NCBI GenBank assembly: GCA_012511245.1 | Contig: JAAZGM010000290.1 | Span: 1-13,672 of the forward strand | Direction: 5' to 3' | Length of the DNA stretch: 13,672 nucleotides | DNA from: Methanomicrobiales archaeon | GTDB taxonomy: Archaea; Halobacteriota; Methanomicrobia; Methanomicrobiales; Methanoculleaceae | Shown: in pieces, positions 1-6,592 of the stretch | Layout of the letters: each line of letters begins with the position of its first letter | Numbering within the stretch: position 1 is the first letter of the stretch | Made by a program: the position numbers and the translations under genes | The notes under the pieces: model-generated | The model's database searches: none | Seen by the model: only the letters and a program-made list of their open reading frames with translations | What the model was told of the DNA's origin: nothing

Positions 1-176
1 ACGCGGTAATTCCCTACCCGCAGTTTGTAGTAGGGGGACCCTTGCAGAGGGTACAGGTGATCGAGGGGACTGTCGCGGATCTTCTCGACGGATGTGACGA
101 TCCTCGCAGCAGTTTTTTGGGGGAGTTGCTTCAGGATTTTAAGGGCTTTCTCGGTCCAGATCACCGTATAAGCCAT
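1..176 (-). CDS. RelE/ParE-family toxin, C-terminus cut by window edge
   Basis: The first 58 codons of a type II toxin of the RelE/ParE fold; the gene runs off the left edge. The visible protein begins MAYTVIWTEKALKILKQLP, then a helix with AARIVTSVEKIRDSPLD, then the strand region YKLRVGNYRV. This helix-helix followed by 'KLRVG.YR' is the usual RelE/ParE signature; the family either cleaves ribosome-bound mRNA or poisons gyrase. The start ATG directly follows the TGA of the upstream gene (GATTGAATG), so the two genes are tightly coupled, antitoxin first. The active-site residues would lie in the missing C-terminus, so RelE and ParE activity cannot be told apart here. Confidence 0.8.
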   Translation of the reverse strand, partial: MAYTVIWTEKALKILKQLPQKTAARIVTSVEKIRDSPLDHLYPLQGSPYYKLRVGNYR

Positions 177-419
177 TCAATCGATCCCCAGTTCCCGCTT
201 CAACTCCTCCGTCGTATAGACCCTTCCGGCCTTGATATCCGCAATTGCCTCCTCGATATCGCGGATATCTTCGTCCGTCAGTTCTTCGGCAGCTTCCTCC
301 AGGGCGTCCTGCGTGAGGCGGTCGATCACCTCGTTGTACGTCTCCCGGGGGTAGTTCTTCAGTTTATCCAGCCTCCCCTTCACTTCCGGAGTCACTTTGA
401 TCGTTGCTTCCACTGCCAT
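177..419 (-). CDS. Small antitoxin of the RelE/ParE-type pair
   Basis: An 80-residue acidic protein beginning MAVEATIKVTPEVKGRLDKL. The N-terminal strand 'ATIKVTPEVKGRLDKLK' followed by helices resembles the ribbon-helix-helix-like antitoxins common in archaea (DUF7557-type). The acidic C-terminal half (EEAAEELTDEDIRDIEEA) and the tail 'YTTEELKRELGID' fit a toxin-wrapping region. An upstream in-frame ATG exists (467), but the first 16 residues it adds look non-coding, and the family normally starts at a strand like MAVEATIKV, so the ATG at 419 is chosen. The TGA abuts the ATG of the toxin gene. It presumably neutralises the toxin and represses its own operon; that role is inferred from family and context. 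Confidence 0.72.
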   Translation of the reverse strand: MAVEATIKVTPEVKGRLDKLKNYPRETYNEVIDRLTQDALEEAAEELTDEDIRDIEEAIADIKAGRVYTTEELKRELGID

Positions 420-686
420 ACACCACAGGGTAACATCGATCTTTCCGGCCGGAGCAGAACCCGGCACCGCTATGCAGGATGTTCGTGACGAGCGCCGGGG
501 AGACGTTCAGGACATCTTGCCGCAGGAGCATGACCGCGAAGAAGGTCGCGATGCCTTTGAATCACACCGCTCCATGCCATGCGACACAACGTAGAGATAG
601 TCCGATACCCAAAGACCCGGCGCAGGCAACTGGCTATGACAGGCACCCCGCGGGTTCTACAACCCGGATCCGGGAAAAAAGAGAGT
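420..686. other. Intergenic spacer, no gene recognised
   Basis: No reading frame here resembles a protein family. The minus frame over about 430-560 is open and has reasonable codons (it reads ATFFAVMLLRQDVLNVSP in part) but starts after a stop and has no start signal, so it may be a remnant. The left part holds the leader of the antitoxin gene and the right part the 3' end of the SDR transcript. Confidence 0.5.
651..680 (-). terminator. Possible terminator of the ADC-SDR operon
   Basis: Immediately after the SDR stop codon the minus strand carries a T6 run (680-675), which can serve as an archaeal termination tract. Beyond it are two short inverted repeats, CCCGGATCCGGG (663-674) and CGGGTT/AACCCG with a 4-base loop (651-666). 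The T-run precedes the hairpins, so this is a T-tract type archaeal signal rather than a bacterial one. Confidence 0.35.
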
Positions 687-1523
687 TCAGAAGTATGATC
701 CGCCCTTCTCGAACGCCTCCCGCCGCTCGCGTGCCATCTGCACCAGTCGCTCCTCCACCTCCGGAACACCGAGGATGTAGCCCTTCCAGAGGTCGGTGTA
801 GGGCTCCTCGGGCACGACGATGATCCCTTTGTGCTCCGCGACCCGGTCGAGGATGAGTGATGCCGCTCTGTCGGCGGGATACGCGTCGTCGGGGATCCGG
901 AGTTCACCGTGGGCCTGCCCATCGATACTCTTGTTGAAGATCGGGGTGGCGATGTTTGCCGGGCAGACCGTCGAGAAGTAAAGCCCTTTATCCGCATACT
1001 CGTACTTCAGGCACTCGGTGAGGCCGGTGACGCCGTACTTCGTGAGGGAGTAAAGCGCCTGGAACGGCGGCGGGATGATGCCCGCTATCGAACTGGTGTT
1101 CACGACATGCCCCGAGCCCTGTTTGAGCATGATCGGCACGGCGGCATGGACACCGTAGACGACGCTCCAGATGTTGGTATCGATGATCGTCTTCCAATCG
1201 TCGAGGGTGGCCGCCTCGAACGGGATGGTTCCTCCGACGCCTGCGTTGTTGAAGAGGAGATCCAGTCTGCCGGCCTCAGCCGCCGTACCCTCGATCCCCC
1301 TCTGCACATCCTCCTGCTTCGTCACATCCATAACGAGCGGGCGCACCCGATCCCCATGGGCACGGAGCTGCTCCGCGGCTGCGGCAACCTTATCCCGGTT
1401 CCGGCCGGCCATGTAGACGATCGCCCCCCGCTTCAGGAGCTCCTCGCTGATCGCATACCCGATACCGGAGTTTGCACCGGTGACGATGCAGACCTTGCCC
1501 GTATAGTAATCCGGATCAACCAT
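687..1523 (-). CDS. Short-chain dehydrogenase/reductase (classical SDR)
   Basis: A 278-residue NAD(P)-dependent oxidoreductase. Visible motifs are the cofactor-binding TGANSGIG (15-22), a basic pair R41/R43 in AGRNRDK after strand beta-2 (suggesting NADPH preference), D66, NNAG (92-95), N117, and the catalytic S145, Y158 and K162 (YSLTK). The length is normal and the gene is intact. The start ATG at 1523 is preceded by a strong GGAGGCGAGG site; the ATG 11 codons upstream lacks one and lies inside the upstream gene's end. Only 13 bases separate it from the decarboxylase-like gene, and the ribosome site touches that gene's stop, so the two form an operon. Its substrate is unknown; reduction of a ketone made by, or feeding, the neighbour is a reasonable inference. 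Confidence 0.9.
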   Translation of the reverse strand: MVDPDYYTGKVCIVTGANSGIGYAISEELLKRGAIVYMAGRNRDKVAAAAEQLRAHGDRVRPLVMDVTKQEDVQRGIEGTAAEAGRLDLLFNNAGVGGTIPFEAATLDDWKTIIDTNIWSVVYGVHAAVPIMLKQGSGHVVNTSSIAGIIPPPFQALYSLTKYGVTGLTECLKYEYADKGLYFSTVCPANIATPIFNKSIDGQAHGELRIPDDAYPADRAASLILDRVAEHKGIIVVPEEPYTDLWKGYILGVPEVEERLVQMARERREAFEKGGSYF

Positions 1524-1536
1524 AATCCTCGCCTCC

Positions 1537-2328
1537 TTACTCGATGACCCTTGCACCCATCGCGCGAAGGATGGCTCTCCCCTCGACCATTACCGCCTGC
1601 GTCACCCGCTTTATGGGCAGGGACGCGAGGCTGTTGACGATGTAGTACTGCGGACTCTGCATCGGGGTCAGTTCGGTCCATCTCAGGCTGGCTTTTCCAA
1701 CCTGTACCGTCTCTATCTCCATGCCCTGGGGGTAGAGGACGAACTGGGAGAGTTCCGCTCCCGGAGCCCCGACCTTCGGGATGTACCGCCACCCAAAGGT
1801 GTTCATGGAGAGGAACTGTGACTTCACGGCATCGAGATCCTGTCCGGTCATCGATCCAGCGGCCTCGAAGTCCATGTTGAGGAAGGTGCTTCCCTCGTAG
1901 CTGGCGGTCGTGGCGTAGTGAGGCCGAACGATATGCAGGTCTTCGATATCCGCGTATATCTTCGGTATCCCGGTCTGTTCCCGCCCTCCGAGGATGGGGG
2001 CGGTCTTGTTCTCCCAGACCACCAGCGTGTAGGCGCCGTCGAGTTCATCCTTCTTTCCATGGAAACGGACCGGCGCTGCAACGTTGATCAGGTTGTACTG
2101 GCCGCCGTGCATCCAGTTGATCTCGGTGAATTTGTTGAATGCAACCTGCACCTCGGGTGCCAGGAGTTCAAACCCTTCCGGGATGTAGTTTTCGAGAAGG
2201 TCTTTCTCGGTCTCGTACGTGACAGAGAGACCGGTCGCCCTCTGCGTTACAAGTGTTTCCGGATCGAACTTTCCCCCTCCGAAGTGAACCGGCATCAGGT
2301 ATGTAAAATCGTCTCGCGGTCGGAACAT
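1537..2328 (-). CDS. Acetoacetate decarboxylase-family protein
   Basis: A 263-residue protein of the ADC family, enzymes that remove CO2 from beta-keto acids through a lysine Schiff base, plus relatives with other activities. The signature GGREQTGIPK (114-123) places the expected Schiff-base lysine at K123 (K115 in the clostridial enzyme). The clostridial enzyme has a second lysine next to it; here that position is I124, so activity on acetoacetate cannot be assumed. The frame is open further upstream to a GTG at 2394. I choose ATG 2328 because GGAG lies 6 bases before it, a TATA box (near 2363-2370) lies about 35-40 bases upstream and would be inside a longer gene, and K123 then sits close to the family position. 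It leads the operon with the SDR. Confidence 0.85.
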   Translation of the reverse strand: MFRPRDDFTYLMPVHFGGGKFDPETLVTQRATGLSVTYETEKDLLENYIPEGFELLAPEVQVAFNKFTEINWMHGGQYNLINVAAPVRFHGKKDELDGAYTLVVWENKTAPILGGREQTGIPKIYADIEDLHIVRPHYATTASYEGSTFLNMDFEAAGSMTGQDLDAVKSQFLSMNTFGWRYIPKVGAPGAELSQFVLYPQGMEIETVQVGKASLRWTELTPMQSPQYYIVNSLASLPIKRVTQAVMVEGRAILRAMGARVIE

Positions 2329-2362
2329 AATGTTCTCCAATCCGTTCCATACCATTCCATCT

Positions 2363-2380
2363 GGTATATACTTTCTTAAT
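2363..2380 (-). promoter_or_regulatory. Archaeal BRE/TATA promoter of the ADC-SDR operon
   Basis: On the minus strand the sequence reads ATTAAGAAAGTATATACC: a purine/A-rich BRE-like element followed by a TATA box. Transcription would start near 2340, giving a leader of about 12 bases that contains the GGAG site of the ATG at 2328. Confidence 0.5.
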
Positions 2381-2654
2381 CGCACTTCTCCCACGATATA
2401 TTCTTGAAAGGACCTGTTTTATGCTACGTTATGCCAAATAACAGGGAATTTGTCCTGATTGTAGCGACACCATAGGGTGAACGCAATACTACAGTAAAAG
2501 AGTGCAGATCAGGATGAATTTCACCTGCAGTACAGCAGACCCAACCGAAGTCAGAACATATATCTATAAATAGCATCTGGGTGCACATCAAAATATTTAC
2601 CCCGCCGACGGTATGTATCCTTATCTATACGAATAGAACCGGAAGGAGACAATC
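2381..2654. promoter_or_regulatory. Divergent intergenic region with plus-strand promoter
   Basis: AT-richer spacer between the divergent ADC operon and membrane-protein operon; no gene seen. On the plus strand TATCTATAAATAGC (2561-2574) is a good archaeal TATA box and AAAATATTTA (about 2589-2598) is an alternative. The plus-strand gene start is marked by GGAAGGAG at 2641-2648, six bases before ATG 2655. The whole gene-free stretch, 2329-2654, is 326 bases and must hold the control sites of both operons. Confidence 0.5.
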
Positions 2655-3305
2655 ATGGAATCCGCCAGTCATCCAGAAAAAGAGAGCGATCCTGCCACGA
2701 GAGTAGAGTCCGATCTCTCCCTTGAGATCGTCATCCTGATCGTCTTCGGGGTGTTCATGCTCCTCTTCGGTCTGCTCCTCTTTAAGATTCATACAGGGGA
2801 GCTCCCGTATGCCCCGGACAGCACCTACGGGCTGTTTCTCGTGATCGTATCGTTTCAGATCATCACGATGGGGAAGACCCCATTCGGCGATCTCCGGCGT
2901 TCCTGGGCGGTCATCGTGATCGGGGTGTGTACGGCGGTCGTCGGGATGGTCGCCTGCTTCATCCCCGGATTGCTGGCCGTGCCGGTCCGCATCCTCGTCG
3001 GAATCCTCCTCTCCGCCGGGGGAGTCGCGCTCCTCGTGCAGTTGTTCTTCTCCGAAGATAAGGCACGGGTGTGGCTGAAGGTCCCCGGTGTCCTCCGGCA
3101 CCTGACGGTCGCCTGCATCCTCGTCTACGTGGTCTCGATCGTTCTCGGCATCATCACGCTCCTTCCCGGCATCACGACCGACTACGTGACCGCGGTCCTC
3201 CTTATCGCCTACGGCATCAGTTTCTTCTACCTCTCCTGGAGCATCCGGGCAGCCAACCGGCTCTACCCGCCGGCTAGTGCGAAAGTTCCGGGGGGATCGG
3301 AATGA
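2655..3305 (+). CDS. Six-helix membrane protein, first of a tandem paralogous pair
   Basis: A 216-residue integral membrane protein of no family I recognise. A 21-residue charged N-terminus is followed by six hydrophobic segments, about 22-43, 58-73, 84-106, 109-131, 149-170 and 177-198. A short loop after helix 1 carries YAPD (52-55), and the helix 2-3 loop carries GKTPFGDLRRS (73-83). Helices 3-4 and 5-6 each end or turn at a PG, suggesting an internal three-helix or hairpin repeat. ATG 2655 has a strong GGAAGGAG site. Its TGA overlaps the ATG of the next gene (ATGA), and that gene encodes a clear paralogue with the same layout, so the products may form a heteromer. No transporter or enzyme motif is visible. 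Confidence 0.85.
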   Translation: MESASHPEKESDPATRVESDLSLEIVILIVFGVFMLLFGLLLFKIHTGELPYAPDSTYGLFLVIVSFQIITMGKTPFGDLRRSWAVIVIGVCTAVVGMVACFIPGLLAVPVRILVGILLSAGGVALLVQLFFSEDKARVWLKVPGVLRHLTVACILVYVVSIVLGIITLLPGITTDYVTAVLLIAYGISFFYLSWSIRAANRLYPPASAKVPGGSE

Positions 3306-3913
3306 CCACAAAAGATTCCGTTGCTGGCGGCACCGGCCTGTTCGGGGAGGCCTCTCTCCCTCTCTCGATCGCCCTGGTCATCCCGGTCGCCGCGCTGCTG
3401 GTCATCCTCGGGCTGCTCCTCTTCCCGGTGAACCTGGGACTGATCCCGTTCTCCCCGGACGGCCAGCTCGGCCTGCTGCTCGTCATCATGGCCATCCAGA
3501 TGCTGGCCCTGGGAGAGACCCCGATGGGCCAGTACAGACGCTCACACCTCCTGATCGTCATCGGGATCGTCTTCGCCGCTCTGGGGATCTTCTCCTGCAT
3601 CGTTCCTGGCATCCTGACCGATGTGATCCGGTTGCTCCTTGCACTCTTAAACATCGCCGGGGGAGCGATACTCCTCACGAAACGGTTCCTCCCGATGCTG
3701 CGCGGTGTGGGTCCCACCGCGGATCTGGCCTCCCTTCCGCCCATCTACAAACGGCTCCTCGGTACCCTGACTGTTCTGAACGTCGTCTCGATCGCGTTCG
3801 GTATCAGCATGCTCCTGCCGGGCCTCGTCCCGGGGATGGTCATCGCGGGGATCGTCGTGATCAACGGCCTGCTCCTCTTCAGCCTTGCATCCATCCTCAT
3901 AAAGATCAGTTAG
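3302..3913 (+). CDS. Six-helix membrane protein, second of the tandem pair
   Basis: A 203-residue membrane protein paralogous to the one just upstream. Six hydrophobic segments lie at about 20-42, 57-72, 83-105, 108-127, 152-173 and 178-200. It shares with its neighbour GLLLF in helix 1, the loop motif FSPD (YAPD upstream), Q and LG in helix 2, GETPMGQYRRS (71-81) in the next loop, IVIGI in helix 3 and C..PG at its end. The identities run the full length, so this is a gene duplication rather than shared hydrophobicity. The ATGA overlap with the upstream stop implies translational coupling. The function is unknown. Confidence 0.85.
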   Translation: MTTKDSVAGGTGLFGEASLPLSIALVIPVAALLVILGLLLFPVNLGLIPFSPDGQLGLLLVIMAIQMLALGETPMGQYRRSHLLIVIGIVFAALGIFSCIVPGILTDVIRLLLALLNIAGGAILLTKRFLPMLRGVGPTADLASLPPIYKRLLGTLTVLNVVSIAFGISMLLPGLVPGMVIAGIVVINGLLLFSLASILIKIS

Positions 3914-3922
3914 CCAGGGGTC

Positions 3923-3986
3923 GCGGCGCCAATCTCTCGCCGCAACCGACGGCAGCAAAGCACCGGGGCACCTCACCGTGCCCCGG
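3923..3986. terminator. Hairpins between convergent genes, likely bidirectional terminator
   Basis: A perfect 9-bp GC-rich inverted repeat, CCGGGGCAC (3963-3971) and GTGCCCCGG (3978-3986) with a 6-base loop, lies between the end of the membrane operon and the convergent small gene at 4009. A weaker 6-bp stem GCGGCG/CGCCGC (3923-3943) precedes it. There is no long T-run, so termination is inferred from position. Confidence 0.45.
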
Positions 3987-4008
3987 AAGAATAGTCCTGT
4001 GGAGTCCG

Positions 4009-4302
4009 TCACCCCTCCCCTCTCATCGCCCTCATCTCCTTTGCCCGACCGATGAGGTACTCGAGTTCCACGAGTTCTCCAACACTCCCACAGGCGCCTC
4101 TGCTGCACGCCTCGTCGTGCAGCCTCCAGCACTCCTGCTCGATGCGGTTGAGGTCGGCCATGGTATAGAGGTGGTACCGGGCGAAGATGTCCCTGTGCTC
4201 GTTGACAAACGCGGCAATCTCCTCGAGGAGAGCCAGCCGATCCCCTTTGTGCCCCGGCGGGCCTGCCGCGCACCGGCCTGGCCGGGAAGTTGTATGGTCC
4301 AT
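4009..4302 (-). CDS. Small protein of unknown function with four cysteines
   Basis: A 97-residue soluble protein that I do not recognise. After a low-complexity, proline/glycine-rich start (1-20) the rest looks helical and genuinely coding: LALLEEIAAFVNEHRDIF (23-40), YTMADLNRIEQECWRLHDEA (46-65), then CSRGACGSVGELVELEYL. Cysteines sit at 11, 58, 66 and 71; C58/C66/C71 could bind metal or form a disulphide, but no known zinc motif is complete. ATG 4302 has AAGGACG seven bases upstream. The gene stands alone, convergent with the membrane operon and downstream of the broken sensor gene. Confidence 0.6.
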   Translation of the reverse strand: MDHTTSRPGRCAAGPPGHKGDRLALLEEIAAFVNEHRDIFARYHLYTMADLNRIEQECWRLHDEACSRGACGSVGELVELEYLIGRAKEMRAMRGEG

Positions 4303-4352
4303 GATACGTCCTTGTCGCCTGGAAGGTTATTTTTTCCGGAACGGGCGAGTAG

Positions 4353-4396
4353 AAAAAAAGGTTGTGCGACCGGGACGAGGAGTGCGTTCGTCCCGG
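4353..4396 (-). terminator. Hairpin plus T7 terminator after the broken sensor gene
   Basis: On the minus strand a perfect 9-bp stem CCGGGACGA/TCGTCCCGG (4370-4378 with 4388-4396, 9-base loop) starts 13 bases after the ancestral stop of the sensor gene. Ten bases beyond the stem is a T7 run (4359-4353). It looks like a classical stem-plus-U-tract terminator. Confidence 0.6.
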
Positions 4397-4408
4397 CAAT
4401 CCCGCCTG

Positions 4409-4971
4409 CTATAATTCATGAACGAACCCAACATCGACGCCGACGACGGTGCCGGCCGCGTCCCTGACCGGGGCATACCCGGGAGGGTGGTGGTGGTCTC
4501 GTTGCCCCATTCGTCGACGTAGAACCAGGGTTAAACAGAGGATACCTCAAATCCGGCGAGGTAGGAGGCTTCGGGGTCGGGAACGTAGTGGCCGCCGCCG
4601 ATCGCGTATGCGCCGACGCTGGCGTAGTCCGCATCAACGACGTACTCGGTGGTGTTCTCGGTCTTACGCATCGTGTAGATGTAGATGACCCCGGGGTTCT
4701 CAGCCCGGAAGGCGTCGAATCGGTCGTGGATGGCGGTGTAGGGCGGTGTGGTTTCGTCGCCGGGCTTGAGCGCGGCAAGCGCATCGCCGCCGATCTGTTC
4801 TGCAACCTCCGCCGCGAGGGCCTTCGCCTCGTCCAGCGTGAGCACCTTCTGCACCGGCACGATCGTGCCGAAGGCCGGTTCGGTCTCGCCGGGAGCAAAT
4901 ACGACCATGATCCCCGCGGCAACGACGATCAGCGCAACAATAGCGACTATCAGGATGTTCTTAGCGGCCAT
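4409..4971 (-). pseudogene. Membrane-anchored Cache-like sensor protein, broken by a stop and a frameshift
   Basis: The intact 5' part gives 146 residues: an N-terminal membrane anchor (about 5-26), a helix rich in alanine (43-67), then FDAFRAENPGVIYIYTMRK (85-103) and VVDADY (111-116), typical of the extracellular single-Cache/PDC-like domains of methanogen signalling proteins. It stops at a TAA (4533-4531). Past that stop the same frame continues VDEWGNETTTTLPG; then one base is missing in the CCCGGG at 4483-4478, and the next frame gives YAPVRDAAGTVVGVDVGFVHEL and a TAG at 4411-4409. 'GYAPVRDA.GTVVGV' is the normal end of a Cache domain. So two lesions separate start and true end. The start ATG has GGAG eight bases upstream. 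A truncated secreted fragment could still be made. Confidence 0.72.
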
Positions 4972-5110
4972 GTCGGATACTCCTTCTCCCCCTGCTCTTC
5001 ACCGGCATTCCGCTCCGGCTGATGGAAAACGCCCTCGGGTACCGGGCGCGGGCAGGAGATATCAGCAGAGTTCCAGTATGCTTGACCAGACAAACGCCGC
5101 CTCCGGACGT
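4972..5110. other. Spacer between the ATPase gene and the broken sensor gene
   Basis: This 139-base spacer holds the leader of the sensor gene, with GGGGGAGAAGGAG about 4983-4991 on the minus strand, and the 3' end of the ATPase transcript. I see no RNA gene, repeat or clear terminator in it. Confidence 0.4.
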
Positions 5111-6427
5111 TCAACCAGCGCCGAGCAGCCACTTCCAGAGCGGGATATACCGGACCGCTCCCTCCTTCTTCTCGGTGTCTTTCGTGAGAAGGATGCACTC
5201 CCGCACCTGGGAGCCGTGGAGGTCTGCGAAAGCAAGCAGCGCTTTCTCCTCCCGGGCGGGGAGAAGATCCGTATAGGAGACATTGATCGCCGAGAGCGAC
5301 CGGTCGGGATGTTTGACGACAAAATCGACTTCACCCTGTTTCTTCCAGTAATAGACCTCACGACCTTGCTTCTTAAGTTCGATGAAGACGAGGTTCTCTG
5401 CAAGCCTTCCTTCGTCTTCTGAGAACCGGAACGACACGGCGTTCCGGAGGCCATTATCGATGCAGTAGATCTTTTTGTTGTTCCTGCTCTGTGTCTTGAG
5501 CGAATAACTGAAGTACTGGACCTCAAAGAGGATCTTGGCCTTCTCCGCGTAGTAGAGATACTCCTTGATGGTCTTGAAGTCAATGCCAAGCACCTCCTGA
5601 AGGTTCCGGTAGGAATAGAGCGAGGTTACGTTCGTCATGCAGTAGGCGAGCAGATCGCCGAGGGCTTTCTGGTTTCGCACGTCGCTGACTCGCACGATGT
5701 CGCGATAGACGATGCTGTCGTAGTATGCCCTCAATTGATCTCGCCGGATCATCTCGTCATCCTGGAGGACGACCTGCGGGAAGCCTCCCTCCCTGAGATA
5801 CTCACCGAGCAGGTGCAGGAGCCGGTACTTCGCCGCCGCGAGCGTGACGGGGTCGTGCGGCAGGTCCTCGCCCGAGAAGGCCACGTATTCCGCAAAATCA
5901 AGCGGGTAGACATGGACCGGGAGATACCGCCCGGCAATGAGCGTCGAGAGGTTCGAGTCGAGGAGGTAGGACGTCGAACCGGATATAACGAGGGTGAACT
6001 GCTTCCGGTCATAGAGTGATTTCACCCACCGCTCCCAGCCCTCGATGGTCTGGATCTCGTCGAGGATGAGGTAGGCCGCGTCACCGCCGTACACGTCCCT
6101 CCGATAGGTCTCTAGCAAGGTCTCGAGTGGATCTTCAAGGCGGGTAATCTCCGGCTCGTCGCAGTTCACAAAGAGTATCGACCGCGGGTCGACCTGACGG
6201 TTGCAGATAAGGTCGTCGATGATCTGGAAAAGGAGCGTCGTCTTGCCCGAACGGCGCACCCCCGTAAGGACGACGATCTCCCCTGTCCCAAGGTACTTCT
6301 GGATCTTCGTGAAGTACTTCTCCCGCCGTATACCTGCTTTGAAGGGCTTTCCACTCCACCAGGGGTTGAGAGCGGTCAAGAGGTCAAGGGCCGAGGGCAT
6401 ATGGTTTGTTGGACTATACTCTAGCAT
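5111..6427 (-). CDS. AAA_14/DUF4143-family ATPase
   Basis: A 438-residue ATPase of the archaeal and bacterial family with an AAA_14 nucleotide-binding domain and a C-terminal DUF4143 domain. Walker A is GVRRSGKTT (56-64), Walker B is YLILDEIQ (119-126) and the sensor region is ISGSTS (148-153). A winged-helix-like section lies about 255-300. The C-terminus has a restriction-nuclease-like pattern, E350-x-K352 and GEVDFVV (365-371) with E366 and D368, as is usual for DUF4143. The cellular role of the family is not established; it is often expanded in methanogens and found near mobile DNA. Start: the TATA-like palindrome at 6446-6455 is centred about 23 bases before ATG 6427, predicting an almost leaderless message, so this ATG is preferred to the one nine codons later. 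The length is typical and the gene is intact. Confidence 0.9.
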   Translation of the reverse strand: MLEYSPTNHMPSALDLLTALNPWWSGKPFKAGIRREKYFTKIQKYLGTGEIVVLTGVRRSGKTTLLFQIIDDLICNRQVDPRSILFVNCDEPEITRLEDPLETLLETYRRDVYGGDAAYLILDEIQTIEGWERWVKSLYDRKQFTLVISGSTSYLLDSNLSTLIAGRYLPVHVYPLDFAEYVAFSGEDLPHDPVTLAAAKYRLLHLLGEYLREGGFPQVVLQDDEMIRRDQLRAYYDSIVYRDIVRVSDVRNQKALGDLLAYCMTNVTSLYSYRNLQEVLGIDFKTIKEYLYYAEKAKILFEVQYFSYSLKTQSRNNKKIYCIDNGLRNAVSFRFSEDEGRLAENLVFIELKKQGREVYYWKKQGEVDFVVKHPDRSLSAINVSYTDLLPAREEKALLAFADLHGSQVRECILLTKDTEKKEGAVRYIPLWKWLLGAG

Positions 6428-6445
6428 AAATGTTTGTTTTCATTG

Positions 6446-6455
6446 GATTATAATC
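6446..6455 (-). promoter_or_regulatory. TATA box of the AAA_14 ATPase gene
   Basis: GATTATAATC is a perfect 10-bp palindrome centred about 23 bases upstream of ATG 6427. This is the usual archaeal distance from TATA box to transcription start, which implies a leaderless transcript. Confidence 0.45.
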
Positions 6456-6592
6456 GAACGAAATAGATGATCCCCGGGATCTTCTTTCACCAGCATGCCG
6501 GGATGCCGTCATCGATACCGTGGTGCCTTCACGCTCCCACCCGGGCGAAAGGTTGAGATCCGAAGTCTACGAGATGAAAAGAGCTGAAACAG

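Noticed and set aside
2625..3311. A 228-codon open frame on the minus strand opposite the first membrane protein
   Set aside because: Its product is a highly charged D/E/H-rich string with no fold signature. The plus frame has a ribosome site, six hydrophobic helices and a paralogue next door.
3277..4467. A 396-codon open frame on the plus strand
   Set aside because: It is rich in R, P and H, typical of an out-of-frame reading of GC-rich genes, and overlaps the second membrane gene and the small minus-strand gene.
6469..6481. GATCCCCGGGATC palindrome between the ATPase genes as a terminator or operator
   Set aside because: Short, with no T-run and too small a loop; likely chance in GC-rich DNA.
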